Source: Cronobacter turicensis z3032 (GTDB lineage: Bacteria > Pseudomonadota > Gammaproteobacteria > Enterobacterales > Enterobacteriaceae). Taken from it: a stretch of DNA of 64,000 bases. The notes below the pieces were generated by a model. That model made no database searches. It was not told where the DNA came from and saw nothing but the letters and a program-made list of their open reading frames with translations. Position 1 is the first letter of the stretch; each line of letters starts with the position of its first letter. Shown one piece after another: positions 1-12,174 of the stretch. The DNA lies in the NCBI GenBank assembly GCA_000027065.2, contig FN543093.2, positions 1,802,074 to 1,866,073 on the forward strand. Reading direction: 5' to 3'. The position numbers and the translations under genes were made by a program.

Positions 1-627
1 CAGCGGGATAACCAGCAGCAGATTGGCTGCGAGCACGTAGATAAACCAGTTCCAGACGCTCCATGAGCTTTTCAGCTCATCAGGAATGGTGTCCACCACC
101 ACCACCGTCAGCGCGGGCATGGTGGCGGTGGCCGGGTAGACGTTCACCGCCACCGAGTGCGTGGTTTCGTCATCCCGGTCAGGATCGTAATCATTGAGCC
201 GCTTTTGCAGGGCACGGTTCGCGCCCAGCAGCGCGCGCGTATCGCTAAAGCGCGTTTCCAGCTCATGAAAGCCGTTAGCGTTGAGCCATTCCGGGCGGAT
301 AGCTTTCATCAGGCGCGGCACGTCGCGCTGCGACCAGAGCAGTTTGCCTTTTTCGTTATAGATAAAGGTCAGCGTCGGGCTCTGCCTGTCGATATGATCG
401 GGGATCTCGACGGTCAGTTTGCCGTTGTCAAAGCGGGCGAGGGTGTAGAAAAGATTGCTCTCGCCGCGCAGCAGGCGGAAGGTAGTTTTATCGAAGCTGA
501 CGCTGTATCCCACCAGCGCCACCATGCCGTAGGCAAGCGACAGCACCAGCACCACCGCCGCCGTCGCCAGCAGAAAACGGACCCGCAGCGAGAGCGGCAA
601 AAAGTGGCGCAGCACGTTTTTTTTCAT
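1..627 (-). CDS. phoQ: Sensor histidine kinase PhoQ, N-terminal part (cut by window edge)
   Basis: Inner-membrane sensor kinase of the PhoPQ system, which senses low Mg2+, acid pH and cationic peptides and phosphorylates PhoP. The 209 visible residues closely match E. coli PhoQ: the [22 protein letters not shown] first membrane segment, the periplasmic sensor with the [20 protein letters not shown] block, an acidic cluster (DYDPDRDDE) where the metal-binding patch lies, and the start of the second membrane segment ([15 protein letters not shown]). HAMP and kinase domains lie beyond position 1. The start codon directly abuts the phoP stop, so the two are cotranscribed and probably translationally coupled. 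Confidence 0.97.
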   Translation of the reverse strand, partial: MKKNVLRHFLPLSLRVRFLLATAAVVLVLSLAYGMVALVGYSVSFDKTTFRLLRGESNLFYTLARFDNGKLTVEIPDHIDRQSPTLTFIYNEKGKLLWSQRDVPRLMKAIRPEWLNANGFHELETRFSDTRALLGANRALQKRLNDYDPDRDDETTHSVAVNVYPATATMPALTVVVVDTIPDELKSSWSVWNWFIYVLAANLLLVIPL

Positions 628-1299
628 TTAGCGCAGATCGAACCGGTAACCCTGGCCGCGCACCGTGGTGATCGCCTCGCCCGGATATTCCGCCTGAATT
701 TTCTTGCGCAGACGGCCCATTAAAACATCAATGGTGTGGCTTTCGCGAAGCTCCGCGTCCGGGTAGAGCTGGAGCATCAGCGAATCTTTGCTAACGACTT
801 TGCCCGCGTTGCGGATAAGCGTCTCCATAATGGTGTATTCGAAGGCGGTCAGGCGGATCAGATTGTCGTGAATGGTCACTTCGCGGCGCGAGAGATCCAC
901 CACGAACGGCGGCATGGAGATCACCTGCGAGGCCAGCCCACTGTTGCGGCGCAGCAGCGCCTGCATTCTCGCCACCACTTCTTCGATGTGAAACGGCTTG
1001 GTGACGTAGTCGTCGGCGCCCGCGCCCAGCACTTCGACTTTATCCTGCCAGCCCTCGCGGGCGGTGAGTACCAGGATGGGCAGCGTAATCTCGCTGGCGC
1101 GCCAGCGGCGGATAAGGCTCAGCCCGTCTTCGTCTGGCAGGCCCAGATCGACAATCGCCACGTCCGGCAGATGTTCATTCAGGTAATAATCGGCTTCTTT
1201 GGCATCTTCCGCCGCATCCACCTGGTGCCCAAGCTCAGAGAGCTGCACTTTGAGGTGATGTCGCAGCAAAGCATTATCTTCGACGACCAGCACGCGCAT
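628..1299 (-). CDS. phoP: Response regulator PhoP
   Basis: Cytoplasmic OmpR-family response regulator, 223 residues, the normal length. The receiver domain has the acidic pocket (VVEDN, residues 5-9), the phosphoacceptor Asp51 ([10 protein letters not shown]) and the switch Lys in VTKPF. The C-terminal winged helix carries the TVRGQGYRF signature. It controls Mg2+ transport, lipid A modification and peptide resistance, and its own operon through the PhoP box upstream. Gene order purB-phoP-phoQ is as in E. coli. Confidence 0.98.
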   Translation of the reverse strand: MRVLVVEDNALLRHHLKVQLSELGHQVDAAEDAKEADYYLNEHLPDVAIVDLGLPDEDGLSLIRRWRASEITLPILVLTAREGWQDKVEVLGAGADDYVTKPFHIEEVVARMQALLRRNSGLASQVISMPPFVVDLSRREVTIHDNLIRLTAFEYTIMETLIRNAGKVVSKDSLMLQLYPDAELRESHTIDVLMGRLRKKIQAEYPGEAITTVRGQGYRFDLR

Positions 1300-1339
1300 C
1301 CGGGGTCCCCTTATCCATCAATTATATAAATAGTTTAAC

Positions 1340-1378
1340 GCCAATTATTACTGAAAGGGCATAAACATTGGATAAACC
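1340..1378 (-). promoter_or_regulatory. PhoP box and autoregulated phoPQ promoter
   Basis: Read on the minus strand, GGTTTA-N5-TGTTTA (1378-1362) is a perfect direct-repeat PhoP box. It is followed about 11 bp downstream by TAATAAT (1350-1344), a good -10. This is the arrangement of the E. coli phoP P1 promoter, where the box replaces the -35 element. The start codon of phoP is about 45 bp further on. Confidence 0.85.
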
Positions 1379-1424
1379 AGCCCGGGATCGACAGAGGTGC
1401 GGAAAAGGCGAGGGGAGAATGCAG

Positions 1425-1446
1425 CGCGCCACCCGAAGGTGGCGCG
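1425..1446. terminator. Strong hairpin between purB and phoP
   Basis: A perfect 9-bp GC-rich stem (CGCGCCACC / GGTGGCGCG) with a CGAA loop sits just past the purB stop. It lacks a clear T run, so it may stabilise the 3' end or attenuate rather than terminate fully. Confidence 0.5.
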
Positions 1447-1453
1447 TGGAGGT

Positions 1454-2827
<1,374 letters not shown>

Positions 2828-2841
2828 TCACTCCTGAGAGG

Positions 2842-3471
2842 TTAACATTGAGCAAGAATTTGTTTCGCCTGGGTGGTCAGACGATTACGGGAAAACATCA
2901 GTTGCAGACGTCCGCCGCCGACCTGCTGCCAGAGCACCGCGGCGCGGATACCGGCGAGCAGCGTGGCGCGCACTTTCGCCTGAACCTGCGGGCTTTGCAG
3001 CACGTTAGGCGAACCGTTGACCTGAATGCGCGGGCCGAGCGGGCTTATCACATCCACATAAATCCCGGCCATCGCGTTCATCAGCGTGTCGGACTCCAGC
3101 TCGAAGTGCTCAAGCTGGCGGCTTAAATCGGCAATGCGGTTGCCAAGCGTATTCATCGCGCCTTTGCTGCCGGCAAGCTTACGCTCCAGCACCATCAGGC
3201 TCAGCGTATAGCGCGTCAGCTCAGCGCCGGGGCCCTGGCGGCTGCTGGTGTTCAGCATGCCAAGCAGCGTCTCCAGGCCGACTTTCAGCCCGGCTTCGCG
3301 GCCGCCGAAGACGTCAAGCGTGGAGGCCGGGTTCTGGTCAATCACGCTCTTGAGCGAGACGCGCAGGGCCTCGCTGTCACAGGTACCTTCATGCGCGAGC
3401 GCCTGAACCAGACGCGCCGACTGGCAGATGCCCGCCAGCGCAAGGGTGATGTCGTAGAAGTTCTTTGCCAC
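2842..3471 (-). CDS. hflD: High-frequency lysogenization protein HflD
   Basis: Peripheral inner-membrane protein. In E. coli it binds lambda CII and lowers lysogenization. At 209 residues it is close to the 213 of E. coli and aligns along its length ([22 protein letters not shown] at the start, a conserved ILAQC-type end). It lies between mnmA and purB in the same operon. The neighbouring prophage encodes a CP76-type CII, not lambda CII, so any effect on it is unknown. Confidence 0.95.
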   Translation of the reverse strand: MAKNFYDITLALAGICQSARLVQALAHEGTCDSEALRVSLKSVIDQNPASTLDVFGGREAGLKVGLETLLGMLNTSSRQGPGAELTRYTLSLMVLERKLAGSKGAMNTLGNRIADLSRQLEHFELESDTLMNAMAGIYVDVISPLGPRIQVNGSPNVLQSPQVQAKVRATLLAGIRAAVLWQQVGGGRLQLMFSRNRLTTQAKQILAQC

Positions 3472-3526
3472 ACAGACTCCTTTTTATCGCGGCTGTTCAT
3501 TCATGGCCGCGCAGGCGGCATCAGGC

Positions 3527-4651
<1,125 letters not shown>

Positions 4652-4829
4652 TTAAAACAAAGGCGGCGTATTCTAGCACGCGCAGGCGGCGCAAACACCC
4701 CCTGAGCGCGCCGGGTTTGCCTTTGCGCGCGAAGAAAAGGGCTTAACGGCAATAATTGCGACTGGTCGGGGCTTAACAAGATAGGCGGTAAAAGAGGGCG
4801 GGGGCGCGTCAGGCCCCCGCGGAGGTCAT

Positions 4830-6779
4830 TCAGGCGTAGCGGTCTTCGAGGCTGAACTGCTCGACGGTTTGCGCCAGCTGCTGCGCCTGCTCTTCGAGCG
4901 AGCTGGCCGCCGCCGCCATTTGCTGCACCAGGGCGGCGTTCTGCTGGGTCACGCCGTCCATTTCATTCACGGCGATCGTCACCTGGCTGATGCCTTTCGA
5001 CTGTTCATCAGACGCGCTGACGATCTCACCGATAATGGTCTGCACGGAATGCACCGCCTGAGTCATCTCCTGCATGGTTTTCCCGGCGTCGTTCACCAGT
5101 TGCACGCCGTTAGCCACGCGCTGACCCGACTCTTCTATAAGGGCTGCAATCTCTTTCACCGCGTTCGCGCTGCGCTGCGCAAGGCTTCGGACTTCGCTTG
5201 CCACTACGGCAAAGCCGCGGCCCTGTTCGCCCGCCCGCGCCGCCTCTACCGCGGCGTTAAGCGCCAGGATATTGGTCTGGAACGCGATGCTGTTGATCAT
5301 CGTGGTGATGTCGCTGATTTTCTTCGAGCTGTCGTCGATTTGCGCCATTGTCTGTACCACCTGACCGACCAGCGATTCGCCACGGCTGGCGATTTGCGTG
5401 GCGTTGGCGGTCAGCTCGGTCGCGTGATGCGCATTGGCGGCGTTGTGTTTCACGGTCGCGCTGATCTGCTCCATGCTGGCAGCGGTCTGTTCCAGCGCGG
5501 CGGCCTGCTCTTCGGTACGCGACGAGAGGTTAATGTTGCCGCTGACAATTTCACCCGCGCCCTGACGCACCGAGTTGCTCGCCTCTTTGATCTGCCCGAC
5601 AATGCCGCGCAGTTGCGCCTGCATGGTGTTAAGCGCATAGAACAGGCTGCCGCGATCGCCCGGTTTAACGTCAATCACGTTATCAAGCTTGCCGTCTGCC
5701 ACCGCCAGCGCAATGGTCGCGGCTTCCAGCGGTTCACCGCCGAGTGGCTTAAGCACTTTACGGCTAAAGACGATGCCCAGCAGCGCGCTCACCAGCAGAA
5801 TGCTGACCACCATAAGGATAATGGCGTTCATTAACTGGCGATTCGCGGCGGCCATCACCTGGCTTACCGGCGCCACGATGCCCAGATACCAGTTATCCGT
5901 GCTGTTGCCAATAGTGACTGGCTGCCAGGTAACCAACGCTTTTTCGCCAAGAATGGCATCGTCCTGTTCAACCACATGGCTGGTAAATCCGGCGGTATCG
6001 CCAGGGAACGGTTTGCTGGTCAGCTTTTTATCCGGGTACGAGACAATTTTGCCTGCGGTGGAAAGCAGCATCGCATAACCGCCCCCTTCCCACGGTTTGA
6101 TCTGATTGACTTTTTGCTGAAGCGACGCCAGCGAGATGTCGGAGGTCACCACGCCCTTAAGCTGGCCGTCGGAGACAATCGGCGCCGCCACCGAGGTCAG
6201 CAGCGTCGGCACGCCGTTGTAGGCGTAGCTGTAGGGTTCGATCAGCGTATCTTTCTGGGTTTTTTGCGGGATCAGGTAGTAATCGCCCTGGCCCGGCGTC
6301 AGGTAGGAGAGCAGTGGATGAAACTGGTAGTTGCCCGACTGGTCATGATCGACGAAGAAGGCATAACGGCCTTTCGGCGCCTGGCCGGGTTTGCCGTCGA
6401 ACTCCGCATCGCGCCCGTCAAAAGCGTTTTCTTCAAAAATAACGGAAACAGAAAGGTAATCCGGATTATCGCGCAGCGCGCCTTCCAGCAGTTGATCGGC
6501 AACTTTACGGTCGGTGATGCCCGCGCGGGGCAGGGACGCCATGCTGTGGCCAAGGTTATGCGCCACATCGCGCGCATAGTTGAGTTCCTGCTGAATTCTC
6601 AGCGCTTCGCTCTGGGCAATCTGGCGTAAATAGCTTTCCGCCAGTGATTTTTGTTCGTTGCTGGACTGCCAGCTCAGCACGCCGATGGTGACGACAAAAC
6701 CCAGCGTGATGGTTAATGCGCCCGTCAACAGCATCTGCGCGCGGGTACTCATCTTTTTATGAACGGATTGTCTGGCCAT
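4830..6779 (-). CDS. Methyl-accepting chemotaxis protein with periplasmic Cache-type sensor
   Basis: Inner-membrane chemoreceptor of 649 residues. An N-terminal membrane segment ([20 protein letters not shown]) leads to a large ~270-residue periplasmic part resembling a double Cache domain. A second membrane helix, a HAMP region and the cytoplasmic signalling hairpin follow, with the conserved tip [20 protein letters not shown]. It ends FSLEDRYA with no NWETF-type pentapeptide, so it probably relies on other receptors for CheR/CheB adaptation. The ATG at 6779 has GAGGAG upstream. E. coli K-12 has no receptor between mnmA and nudJ. The ligand cannot be predicted. Confidence 0.93.
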   Translation of the reverse strand: MARQSVHKKMSTRAQMLLTGALTITLGFVVTIGVLSWQSSNEQKSLAESYLRQIAQSEALRIQQELNYARDVAHNLGHSMASLPRAGITDRKVADQLLEGALRDNPDYLSVSVIFEENAFDGRDAEFDGKPGQAPKGRYAFFVDHDQSGNYQFHPLLSYLTPGQGDYYLIPQKTQKDTLIEPYSYAYNGVPTLLTSVAAPIVSDGQLKGVVTSDISLASLQQKVNQIKPWEGGGYAMLLSTAGKIVSYPDKKLTSKPFPGDTAGFTSHVVEQDDAILGEKALVTWQPVTIGNSTDNWYLGIVAPVSQVMAAANRQLMNAIILMVVSILLVSALLGIVFSRKVLKPLGGEPLEAATIALAVADGKLDNVIDVKPGDRGSLFYALNTMQAQLRGIVGQIKEASNSVRQGAGEIVSGNINLSSRTEEQAAALEQTAASMEQISATVKHNAANAHHATELTANATQIASRGESLVGQVVQTMAQIDDSSKKISDITTMINSIAFQTNILALNAAVEAARAGEQGRGFAVVASEVRSLAQRSANAVKEIAALIEESGQRVANGVQLVNDAGKTMQEMTQAVHSVQTIIGEIVSASDEQSKGISQVTIAVNEMDGVTQQNAALVQQMAAAASSLEEQAQQLAQTVEQFSLEDRYA

Positions 6780-6848
6780 CACGGCTCCTCAGGATCAACC
6801 ACGAAATAGCATTAGTGTCCCTTCGTTACGAGCCTCCTGGTCAATGCT

Positions 6849-6875
6849 CTATCGGCGTGGATTTAAGGTTCTTTA
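6849..6875 (-). promoter_or_regulatory. Sigma-28 (FliA) promoter of the chemoreceptor gene
   Basis: On the minus strand TAAAGAAC (6875-6868), an 11-bp spacer and GCCGATAG (6856-6849) match the FliA consensus TAAAGTTT-N11-GCCGATAA at the invariant bases. It lies ~70 bp upstream of the receptor start, placing the gene in the flagellar class 3 regulon. Confidence 0.8.
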
Positions 6876-7047
6876 ATGACGAGAAAAGCGTGCGGGTTGG
6901 TGTAAAAACAGGCGCTTTTGCCTCGGCGCAGCAGGAGTGCACAAAGGAAGATGGGCAAGATGGCAGAAGGTGCTGAGTGTAGCGCCAGGCGGCAGCATGT
7001 TAAGCTGCCGTTAAAAGTTTCGCTACGAAACAAATAGTGCGGCGCGG

Positions 7048-7497
7048 TTAACGCCGCGGCAAGTTGAACGCGCCGATAAGCGAGAGCGGATAACGCTCGC
7101 CGCGCTGCCAGGTGCGGATGCTTTCGGCTACCAGCGGGGAGCGGAGGTTGGTTGCCGAGAGGATTTCGTCGGCGCTCACCCAGCGGCAGAGATCGATATC
7201 GCTGTCGTGCGGCTCGGTCGGCAGCGGCGCGTCGAGCTCAATGCTGAACAGGAAGCGCAAAAACGGCGTGTTGTCGGGCGCCAGCCACTGATGCAGGCGC
7301 AGAAAATGCTGCGGCTCGGCGCGGATGCCGGTTTCTTCCCATAGTTCGCGGCGGGCGGCTTCCAGCAGCGTTTCGTCAGCTTCGAGATGACCGGCGGGCT
7401 GATTCCACAGCGCTTTGCCGTTAATGGTCTCTTCCACGACCAGAAATTTGCCCTGCGCGTGAACCACGCAGGCGACGGTGACATGGGGTTTGAACAT
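7048..7497 (-). CDS. nudJ: Nudix phosphatase NudJ (HMP-PP/NTP hydrolase)
   Basis: 149-residue Nudix hydrolase, E. coli homologue 153. In E. coli it hydrolyses HMP pyrophosphate, thiamine diphosphate and nucleoside di- and triphosphates. The Nudix box is visible as [22 protein letters not shown]. The start [13 protein letters not shown] at 7497 has GGAGAA upstream; a longer frame to 7554 would run into rluE and has no support. It follows rluE by 10 bp, so the two are an operon. Confidence 0.96.
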   Translation of the reverse strand: MFKPHVTVACVVHAQGKFLVVEETINGKALWNQPAGHLEADETLLEAARRELWEETGIRAEPQHFLRLHQWLAPDNTPFLRFLFSIELDAPLPTEPHDSDIDLCRWVSADEILSATNLRSPLVAESIRTWQRGERYPLSLIGAFNLPRR

Positions 7498-7507
7498 CCG
7501 GTTCTCC

Positions 7508-8164
7508 TTATTTGAGCGGGACTTCTCGCCACTGGCCGCAGGCCAGCGCGTCAAGAGTATAGTCGCCCGTCGCGTAACGAATCAGTCGAAGCGTCGGGAA
7601 ACCCACATGCGCCGTCATCCGCCGCACCTGGCGGTTACGCCCCTCATAAAGGGTTATCTTAAGCCAACTGGTGGGGATGGATTTACGCTCGCGGATGGGC
7701 GGATTGCGCGGCCACAGCCAGGCGGGCTCCGCAACGCGCTCTACGCCTGCCGGGAGCGTCGGCCCGTCGTTCAGCGTCACGCCGGTGCGTAACTGCGCCA
7801 GCGCTTCGTCCGTCGGCTCGCCTTCCACCTGCACAAAATAGACTTTCCCGGTGCGTTTCCCGGGCTGGGTTAATTTCGCCTGCAACGCGCCGTCGTTGGT
7901 GAGCACCAGCAGCCCTTCGCTGTCGCGATCGAGACGGCCTGCGGCATAGACGTCCGCTACCGGGATGAAATCCTTCAGCGTCTGGCGTCCTGCCTCGTCG
8001 GTAAACTGCGGCAGCACATCATAAGGTTTATTAAAGAGGATCAGCCGTTTCGGGCCTTCGGGTTTGCGGCGCTTAGCGGAATGTTGTGAGCTGAATCGCT
8101 CAAGCCGGTGATTTCTAAAAGAAGTTTTCTTCATACTATTTTCAGGCTTTATCAATTGCCGCAT
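7508..8164 (-). CDS. rluE: 23S rRNA pseudouridine(2457) synthase RluE
   Basis: RsuA-family pseudouridine synthase, 218 residues, acting on U2457 of 23S rRNA. The catalytic motif [19 protein letters not shown] contains the essential Asp, and the family C-terminal block ([17 protein letters not shown]) is intact. There is no S4 domain, only a basic N-terminus, as in E. coli RluE. The start MRQLIKPE agrees with E. coli MRQLTK. Divergent from icd. Confidence 0.96.
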   Translation of the reverse strand: MRQLIKPENSMKKTSFRNHRLERFSSQHSAKRRKPEGPKRLILFNKPYDVLPQFTDEAGRQTLKDFIPVADVYAAGRLDRDSEGLLVLTNDGALQAKLTQPGKRTGKVYFVQVEGEPTDEALAQLRTGVTLNDGPTLPAGVERVAEPAWLWPRNPPIRERKSIPTSWLKITLYEGRNRQVRRMTAHVGFPTLRLIRYATGDYTLDALACGQWREVPLK

Positions 8165-8279
8165 TATACCCTATTCATAAGGGCGTGGCATGGGGCAGAA
8201 CATTAAGGTAGTATTATCACGCCTATTACAAATCATTAACAAAATGAGTCACAACCAGAAGCGCTCGAAGGAGAGGTGA

Positions 8280-9530
8280 ATGGAAAGCAAAGTAGTAGTT
8301 CCGGCGGAAGGTGAAAAGATCACAGCGCAAAACGGCAAGCTGAATGTCCCCCACAACCCGATCATCCCGTTCATTGAAGGCGACGGTATCGGCGTGGACG
8401 TGACGCCGGCGATGCTGAAAGTGGTCGACGCCGCGGTTGAGAAAGCCTACAAAGGCGAGCGTAAAATTTCCTGGATGGAAATTTACACCGGTGAGAAATC
8501 TACCCAGCTTTACGGCCAGGATGTCTGGCTGCCCCAGGAAACCCTGGATCTGATTCGTGAATATCGCGTTGCCATCAAAGGCCCGCTGACCACGCCGGTT
8601 GGCGGCGGTATTCGCTCCCTTAACGTAGCCCTGCGTCAGGAGCTGGACCTTTACGTCTGCCTGCGCCCGGTACGTTACTACCAGGGCACCCCGAGCCCGG
8701 TTAAACACCCGGAACTGACCGACATGGTTATCTTCCGTGAAAACTCCGAAGACATCTACGCGGGTATCGAGTGGAAAGCCGACTCCGCTGACGCTGAGAA
8801 AGTGATCAAATTCCTGCGCGAAGAGATGGGCGTGAAGAAAATCCGCTTCCCGGAACATTGCGGCATCGGCATCAAGCCGTGTTCTGAAGAAGGCACCAAA
8901 CGCCTGGTGCGCGCGGCGATTGAATACGCCATCACCAACGATCGCGAATCCGTGACTCTGGTGCACAAAGGCAACATCATGAAATTCACCGAAGGCGCTT
9001 TCAAAGACTGGGGCTACCAGCTGGCGAAAGAAGAGTTCGGCGGCGAGTTGATTGACGGCGGCCCGTGGATGAAGATCAAGAACCCGAACACCGGTAAAGA
9101 AATCATCGTCAAAGATGTTATCGCCGACGCCTTCCTGCAGCAGATCCTGCTGCGTCCGGCGGAATATGACGTTATCGCCTGTATGAACCTGAACGGCGAC
9201 TACATCTCTGACGCCCTGGCAGCCCAGGTGGGCGGCATCGGCATCGCGCCGGGCGCGAACATCGGCGACGAGTGCGCGCTGTTCGAAGCGACCCACGGCA
9301 CCGCGCCGAAATACGCAGGCCAGGACAAAGTGAACCCGGGCTCTATCATTCTCTCTGCTGAGATGATGCTGCGTCATATGGAATGGTTCGAAGCCGCTGA
9401 CCTTATCGTGAAAGGTATGGAAGGCGCTATCAACAACAAGACCGTGACCTATGACTTCGAACGCCTGATGGAAGGCGCTAAGCTGCTGAAATGTTCAGAG
9501 TTTGGCGATGCTATCATCGCGAACATGTAA
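8280..9530 (+). CDS. icd: NADP-dependent isocitrate dehydrogenase Icd
   Basis: TCA-cycle enzyme oxidising isocitrate to 2-oxoglutarate and CO2 with NADP+. All 416 residues are present. The phospho-switch serine and substrate arginines lie in [27 protein letters not shown]. Further in are the [17 protein letters not shown] block and the cofactor-binding GTAPKYAGQ region. The prophage entered inside the 3' end, so the last ~50 codons are phage-derived; the displaced host end is at 52603-52768. The phage copy restores a full frame ending DAIIANM. Confidence 0.98.
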   Translation: MESKVVVPAEGEKITAQNGKLNVPHNPIIPFIEGDGIGVDVTPAMLKVVDAAVEKAYKGERKISWMEIYTGEKSTQLYGQDVWLPQETLDLIREYRVAIKGPLTTPVGGGIRSLNVALRQELDLYVCLRPVRYYQGTPSPVKHPELTDMVIFRENSEDIYAGIEWKADSADAEKVIKFLREEMGVKKIRFPEHCGIGIKPCSEEGTKRLVRAAIEYAITNDRESVTLVHKGNIMKFTEGAFKDWGYQLAKEEFGGELIDGGPWMKIKNPNTGKEIIVKDVIADAFLQQILLRPAEYDVIACMNLNGDYISDALAAQVGGIGIAPGANIGDECALFEATHGTAPKYAGQDKVNPGSIILSAEMMLRHMEWFEAADLIVKGMEGAINNKTVTYDFERLMEGAKLLKCSEFGDAIIANM

Positions 9531-9532
9531 TC
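9367..9532. repeat. attL: left 166-bp icd duplication flanking the prophage
   Basis: These 166 bp match 52603-52768 with only seven differences by eye. The longest identical run, ~60 bp from AAAGGTATGG to CGCCTGATG, must hold the crossover. This is the phage 21/e14 type of site, where the attP carries a long copy of the icd 3' end. Differences left of the run separate host (here) from phage (attR); those right of it separate phage (here) from host (attR). Confidence 0.92.
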
Positions 9533-9551
9533 CAGATGCTGGGTTAGGTAA

Positions 9552-9582
9552 GAACGGGAGCCAACTGGTTCCCGTTTTTATT
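9552..9582 (+). terminator. Intrinsic terminator after icd (phage-borne copy)
   Basis: A hairpin AACGGGA...TTCCCGTT followed by TTTTATT. The host's own version, with a longer stem, is at 52789-52820 beyond attR. Confidence 0.8.
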
Positions 9583-9642
9583 AGTAGTTGTGTAACGGTT
9601 ATCAAAATTTTATCAAAATTATTTATCAAAAAGGGTGTAATG

Positions 9643-10608
9643 ATGACGGTGAGCCGAAAAACCTTTTTCATTGAAACACAAAAAATCAATGAACAAATGG
9701 GCGATTTTTTGAACTTTACTTGGGCAAGTTACGCTGGGCTTCGAGAAATGTGGTGGCAGGTTAAAGGTTTTACACATTGTTTTCCTGATATGAATAATAA
9801 AGTATTAAAAGAAAAGTTTTTGACAGGTTTGGAAATACCTGGTGGAATTGATCTGGAATCAGTTTGTTTAAGCCAAGGATGGGACGAACATGTACACCGT
9901 TTCAGTAAATCCCTTATCTTTGAAGCTTGTACAATGTACGAAGCATGGGCAGAAAAAATATGTGAGTATGTACTACCTGGAGATGATACAGCAAGAAAAT
10001 CACTTCAATTCCCTACTACGAACGGAAGTAATGGATATATGAAGGCGATTATCAAAGTCAATTCGAATCCTTCAACTTTTATAAAAAATAATTTTTTTGG
10101 GATCGTTTCTTCTAATAATATGAATAGGTGGGCTAGGATTAACGATTTCTTAATAATGTATCGATACTTCAAAGAGATTAGGAATTCATTCATACATGGT
10201 TCAGGGAATGTCAACCAGGAAATAATGGATTGTTTTAGTCAAGTTGAATCTATGCATAATCATCGTGGGCAATTAACGAAATTTCCAATAAATTTATCTC
10301 AACCCACATTAGATAGCGAAATTAACATTTCGATAAGGGATTCAGTGATTTTTTACAGTTACATTAAATATATTATAATTACTTTTGATGCCGCTCTTTG
10401 TGTTTCATTAAATTCAGAGGATTATATGAGTCATCGCATTAAGAACTATATAAACTCTAATAAAAAACAAGTATATCATATACCTCATGATACTGCCAAA
10501 AAAGAAAGAGTAGTTAAGAAAATATTATTAGGATCATCCTTCCCATTTGGTTCAAGTATGACCCCTATTTTCAATTGGCTGGTTCAACGGAATCTAGTTA
10601 TTTCTTAA
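9643..10608 (+). CDS. Unrecognised protein with a HEPN RNase motif (RNxxxH)
   Basis: I do not recognise the family. From the ATG at 9643 (or 9640; AAAAAGGG upstream) it has 321 residues, mostly helical. It carries R180-N181-S-F-I-H185 in a helix ending YFKEIRNSFIHGSGN. That fits the RNxxxH active-site signature of HEPN ribonucleases found in many toxins and abortive-infection proteins. No second domain or membrane segment is evident. The DNA is clearly more AT-rich than the host or the structural phage genes, which suggests separate acquisition. It sits alone between attL and int, and its 3' end overlaps the convergent int by 11 bp. A defence role is inference from motif and position. Confidence 0.6.
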   Translation: MTVSRKTFFIETQKINEQMGDFLNFTWASYAGLREMWWQVKGFTHCFPDMNNKVLKEKFLTGLEIPGGIDLESVCLSQGWDEHVHRFSKSLIFEACTMYEAWAEKICEYVLPGDDTARKSLQFPTTNGSNGYMKAIIKVNSNPSTFIKNNFFGIVSSNNMNRWARINDFLIMYRYFKEIRNSFIHGSGNVNQEIMDCFSQVESMHNHRGQLTKFPINLSQPTLDSEINISIRDSVIFYSYIKYIIITFDAALCVSLNSEDYMSHRIKNYINSNKKQVYHIPHDTAKKERVVKKILLGSSFPFGSSMTPIFNWLVQRNLVIS

Positions 10609-11749
10609 TTAAACTGCTTGCTAGTGCAATATAATTCCAATCCTTCCCTCTATTATCGTGATACCTGGCTGTTTGCTGGGGAGATTTATGCCCCAGCAAC
10701 CTTTGAGTGTCTACTCCTTGATCACCATACAGACGCTCAGCTAATGAACGTTGTTCATGGAAAGTTGCAGGTGTACCGTCCCCCCAATGTATTTCTGCTT
10801 TATCTCGCGCCTTACTGAAATTCATTGTTATCGTATTCGACTTCACTTGCGCTCCACGCTCAGCCATTGAGGTGGCTCGGAAGAAATGTATAAGGAACGG
10901 GCTTACAGCATAATCTCGACAGCGCGCAATGACGTCTCTCAGATTCCAGCCAATTGCGTCCAATCTTAGGGAAAGAGGGATTGCCAATTTGCTTCCAGTT
11001 TTCTCCTGAACTACATGAAGGTGATCATCCCAAATGTCGGCAAATTTCATGTTTGAGATATCTCCTAGACGCTGACCGGTGACGAGTGCAAGCAGCATGG
11101 CATTCCCCATGTAACGATGAGTAGCGTCGGCAATATCGAAGATTTTTTGCCACTCTTCCAGTGAGAGTCGCTGCCTGTTGATTCGTCGCCTCGGCTGTTT
11201 TGTCGCCAGGGCAGGGTTATAACCGGGAGGCACTTCCCCAAAATGCTGCGCCTCTTTAAAAATATCGATTAGAACGGAGCGAATGACTTGTGCCATTCTC
11301 GGCTGGCCGGCAGCAATATAATCATCAAGGATCTGCGCTATGTCTCGAACGTCGACCGCTGAGATTAGTTTCATACCCACACGCTCCCGCAGGAGCGAAA
11401 CTGGCTTAGCCTTTTGCTTAAATGTATTTTGCCTTATGTCTCCCGACTTAAGTCGCTCTTCCTGAATTTTCCAGTAACGCTCAAGCCACGTTATAGTGGT
11501 AATTGCTTTTCCTTTACTGGTAGCGATGCGGTCGCTGAGTGCTAATATTTGCCGCGTTTGCTGTTCAGCTAAACGCGAGTTTGCCTCTGTCGCAATGGCA
11601 ATAGCCTCAGCTTCATTGGTACCCAGACTGTGGAATTTCCCGGTAATAGGGTGCTTATATCGCCAGTAAACCTTATTCACTTTGCGGCTGTAGAGTGGGT
11701 AAAGATTTGGTACTTTAACGTTATTTTTACGAGGTCTGGCAGCCATCAC
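10598..11749 (-). CDS. int: Tyrosine-recombinase integrase
   Basis: 383-residue phage integrase that inserts and excises the prophage at icd. The N-terminal arm-binding region (LYPLYSRKVNKVYWRYKHP) is followed by the core-binding domain and the catalytic domain: Arg in TGQRLGDISNMKF, His/Arg in FHEQRSLAERLYG, HxxR-type LGHKSPQQTARYHD with the nucleophile Tyr near the end. It lies next to attL and opposite icd, as in phage 21 and e14. Its start overlaps xis by 23 bp. Confidence 0.95.
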   Translation of the reverse strand: MMAARPRKNNVKVPNLYPLYSRKVNKVYWRYKHPITGKFHSLGTNEAEAIAIATEANSRLAEQQTRQILALSDRIATSKGKAITTITWLERYWKIQEERLKSGDIRQNTFKQKAKPVSLLRERVGMKLISAVDVRDIAQILDDYIAAGQPRMAQVIRSVLIDIFKEAQHFGEVPPGYNPALATKQPRRRINRQRLSLEEWQKIFDIADATHRYMGNAMLLALVTGQRLGDISNMKFADIWDDHLHVVQEKTGSKLAIPLSLRLDAIGWNLRDVIARCRDYAVSPFLIHFFRATSMAERGAQVKSNTITMNFSKARDKAEIHWGDGTPATFHEQRSLAERLYGDQGVDTQRLLGHKSPQQTARYHDNRGKDWNYIALASSLIKK

Positions 11750-11972
11750 TCAATATCCTTTGAAGCTGAGGGGAATCTAAACTTTTAATCACTGGTTGAG
11801 CTATATTTCCAGTTATTTCCGCATCTTCGCGCACTCGCCAATATCGGCCTTCTTTTCGCGCCGGTGGGGTGAACATGCTTTGCTTAGCGTACCGTCGTAA
11901 TGTGTTAAGACTGGGTGGATTACTCCTGTATTTCAGCGCGGCCCATTCTTCTAAAGTCATCATCTGAAGCAT
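11727..11972 (-). CDS. xis: Excisionase (Xis)
   Basis: 81-residue small DNA-binding protein with a winged-helix look (MTLEEWAALKYRSNPPSLNTLRRYAKQ...GRYWRVREDAEI), the layout of phage 21/e14-type excisionases. It directs Int towards excision. I chose the ATG at 11972 because GAGGTG lies 6-7 nt upstream; the frame is open to 12026 but that extension overlaps the upstream gene without its own ribosome site. Coupled to int by overlap. Confidence 0.82.
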   Translation of the reverse strand: MLQMMTLEEWAALKYRSNPPSLNTLRRYAKQSMFTPPARKEGRYWRVREDAEITGNIAQPVIKSLDSPQLQRILSDGCQTS

Positions 11973-11982
11973 GTCATTCACC

Positions 11983-12174
11983 TCATAAAATGGTAGGCTT
12001 ATTTGGCGCTGTGCGGTCGTATTCATTCACCATCTGGTGCTGCTGCTCCAGCTTCTCGATACGATCTTTCATCGCCCGTACTGTAACGGTCAGAAGGTCT
12101 ACATCAGTAATGCTGCCATGCAGAATCACGGCGATGCGCTCAACGATGGCACGGTAATCTGTTTGTTTATTCAT
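11983..12174 (-). CDS. Small hypothetical phage protein, helical
   Basis: 63 residues (MNKQTDYRAIVERIAVILHG...), predicted helical with a likely coiled coil at KDRIEKLEQQHQMVN. I do not recognise it. It overlaps the gene upstream at its stop (ATGA-type junction) and precedes xis, so it belongs to the leftward operon from PL. Confidence 0.6.
   Translation of the reverse strand: MNKQTDYRAIVERIAVILHGSITDVDLLTVTVRAMKDRIEKLEQQHQMVNEYDRTAPNKPTIL

Noticed and set aside
157-1329. Long plus-strand frames opposite phoQ and phoP
   Set aside because: They mirror well-identified minus-strand genes, have shadow-type composition rich in His, Arg and Gln, and lack ribosome sites.
8226-9377. 383-codon frame antisense to icd
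   Set aside because: It is a reading-frame shadow of a highly expressed GC-rich gene; icd itself is certain.
9502-9642. N-terminal extension of the HEPN-motif gene back into icd
   Set aside because: It overlaps the icd 3' end and its terminator; the ATGs at 9640/9643 have a ribosome site.
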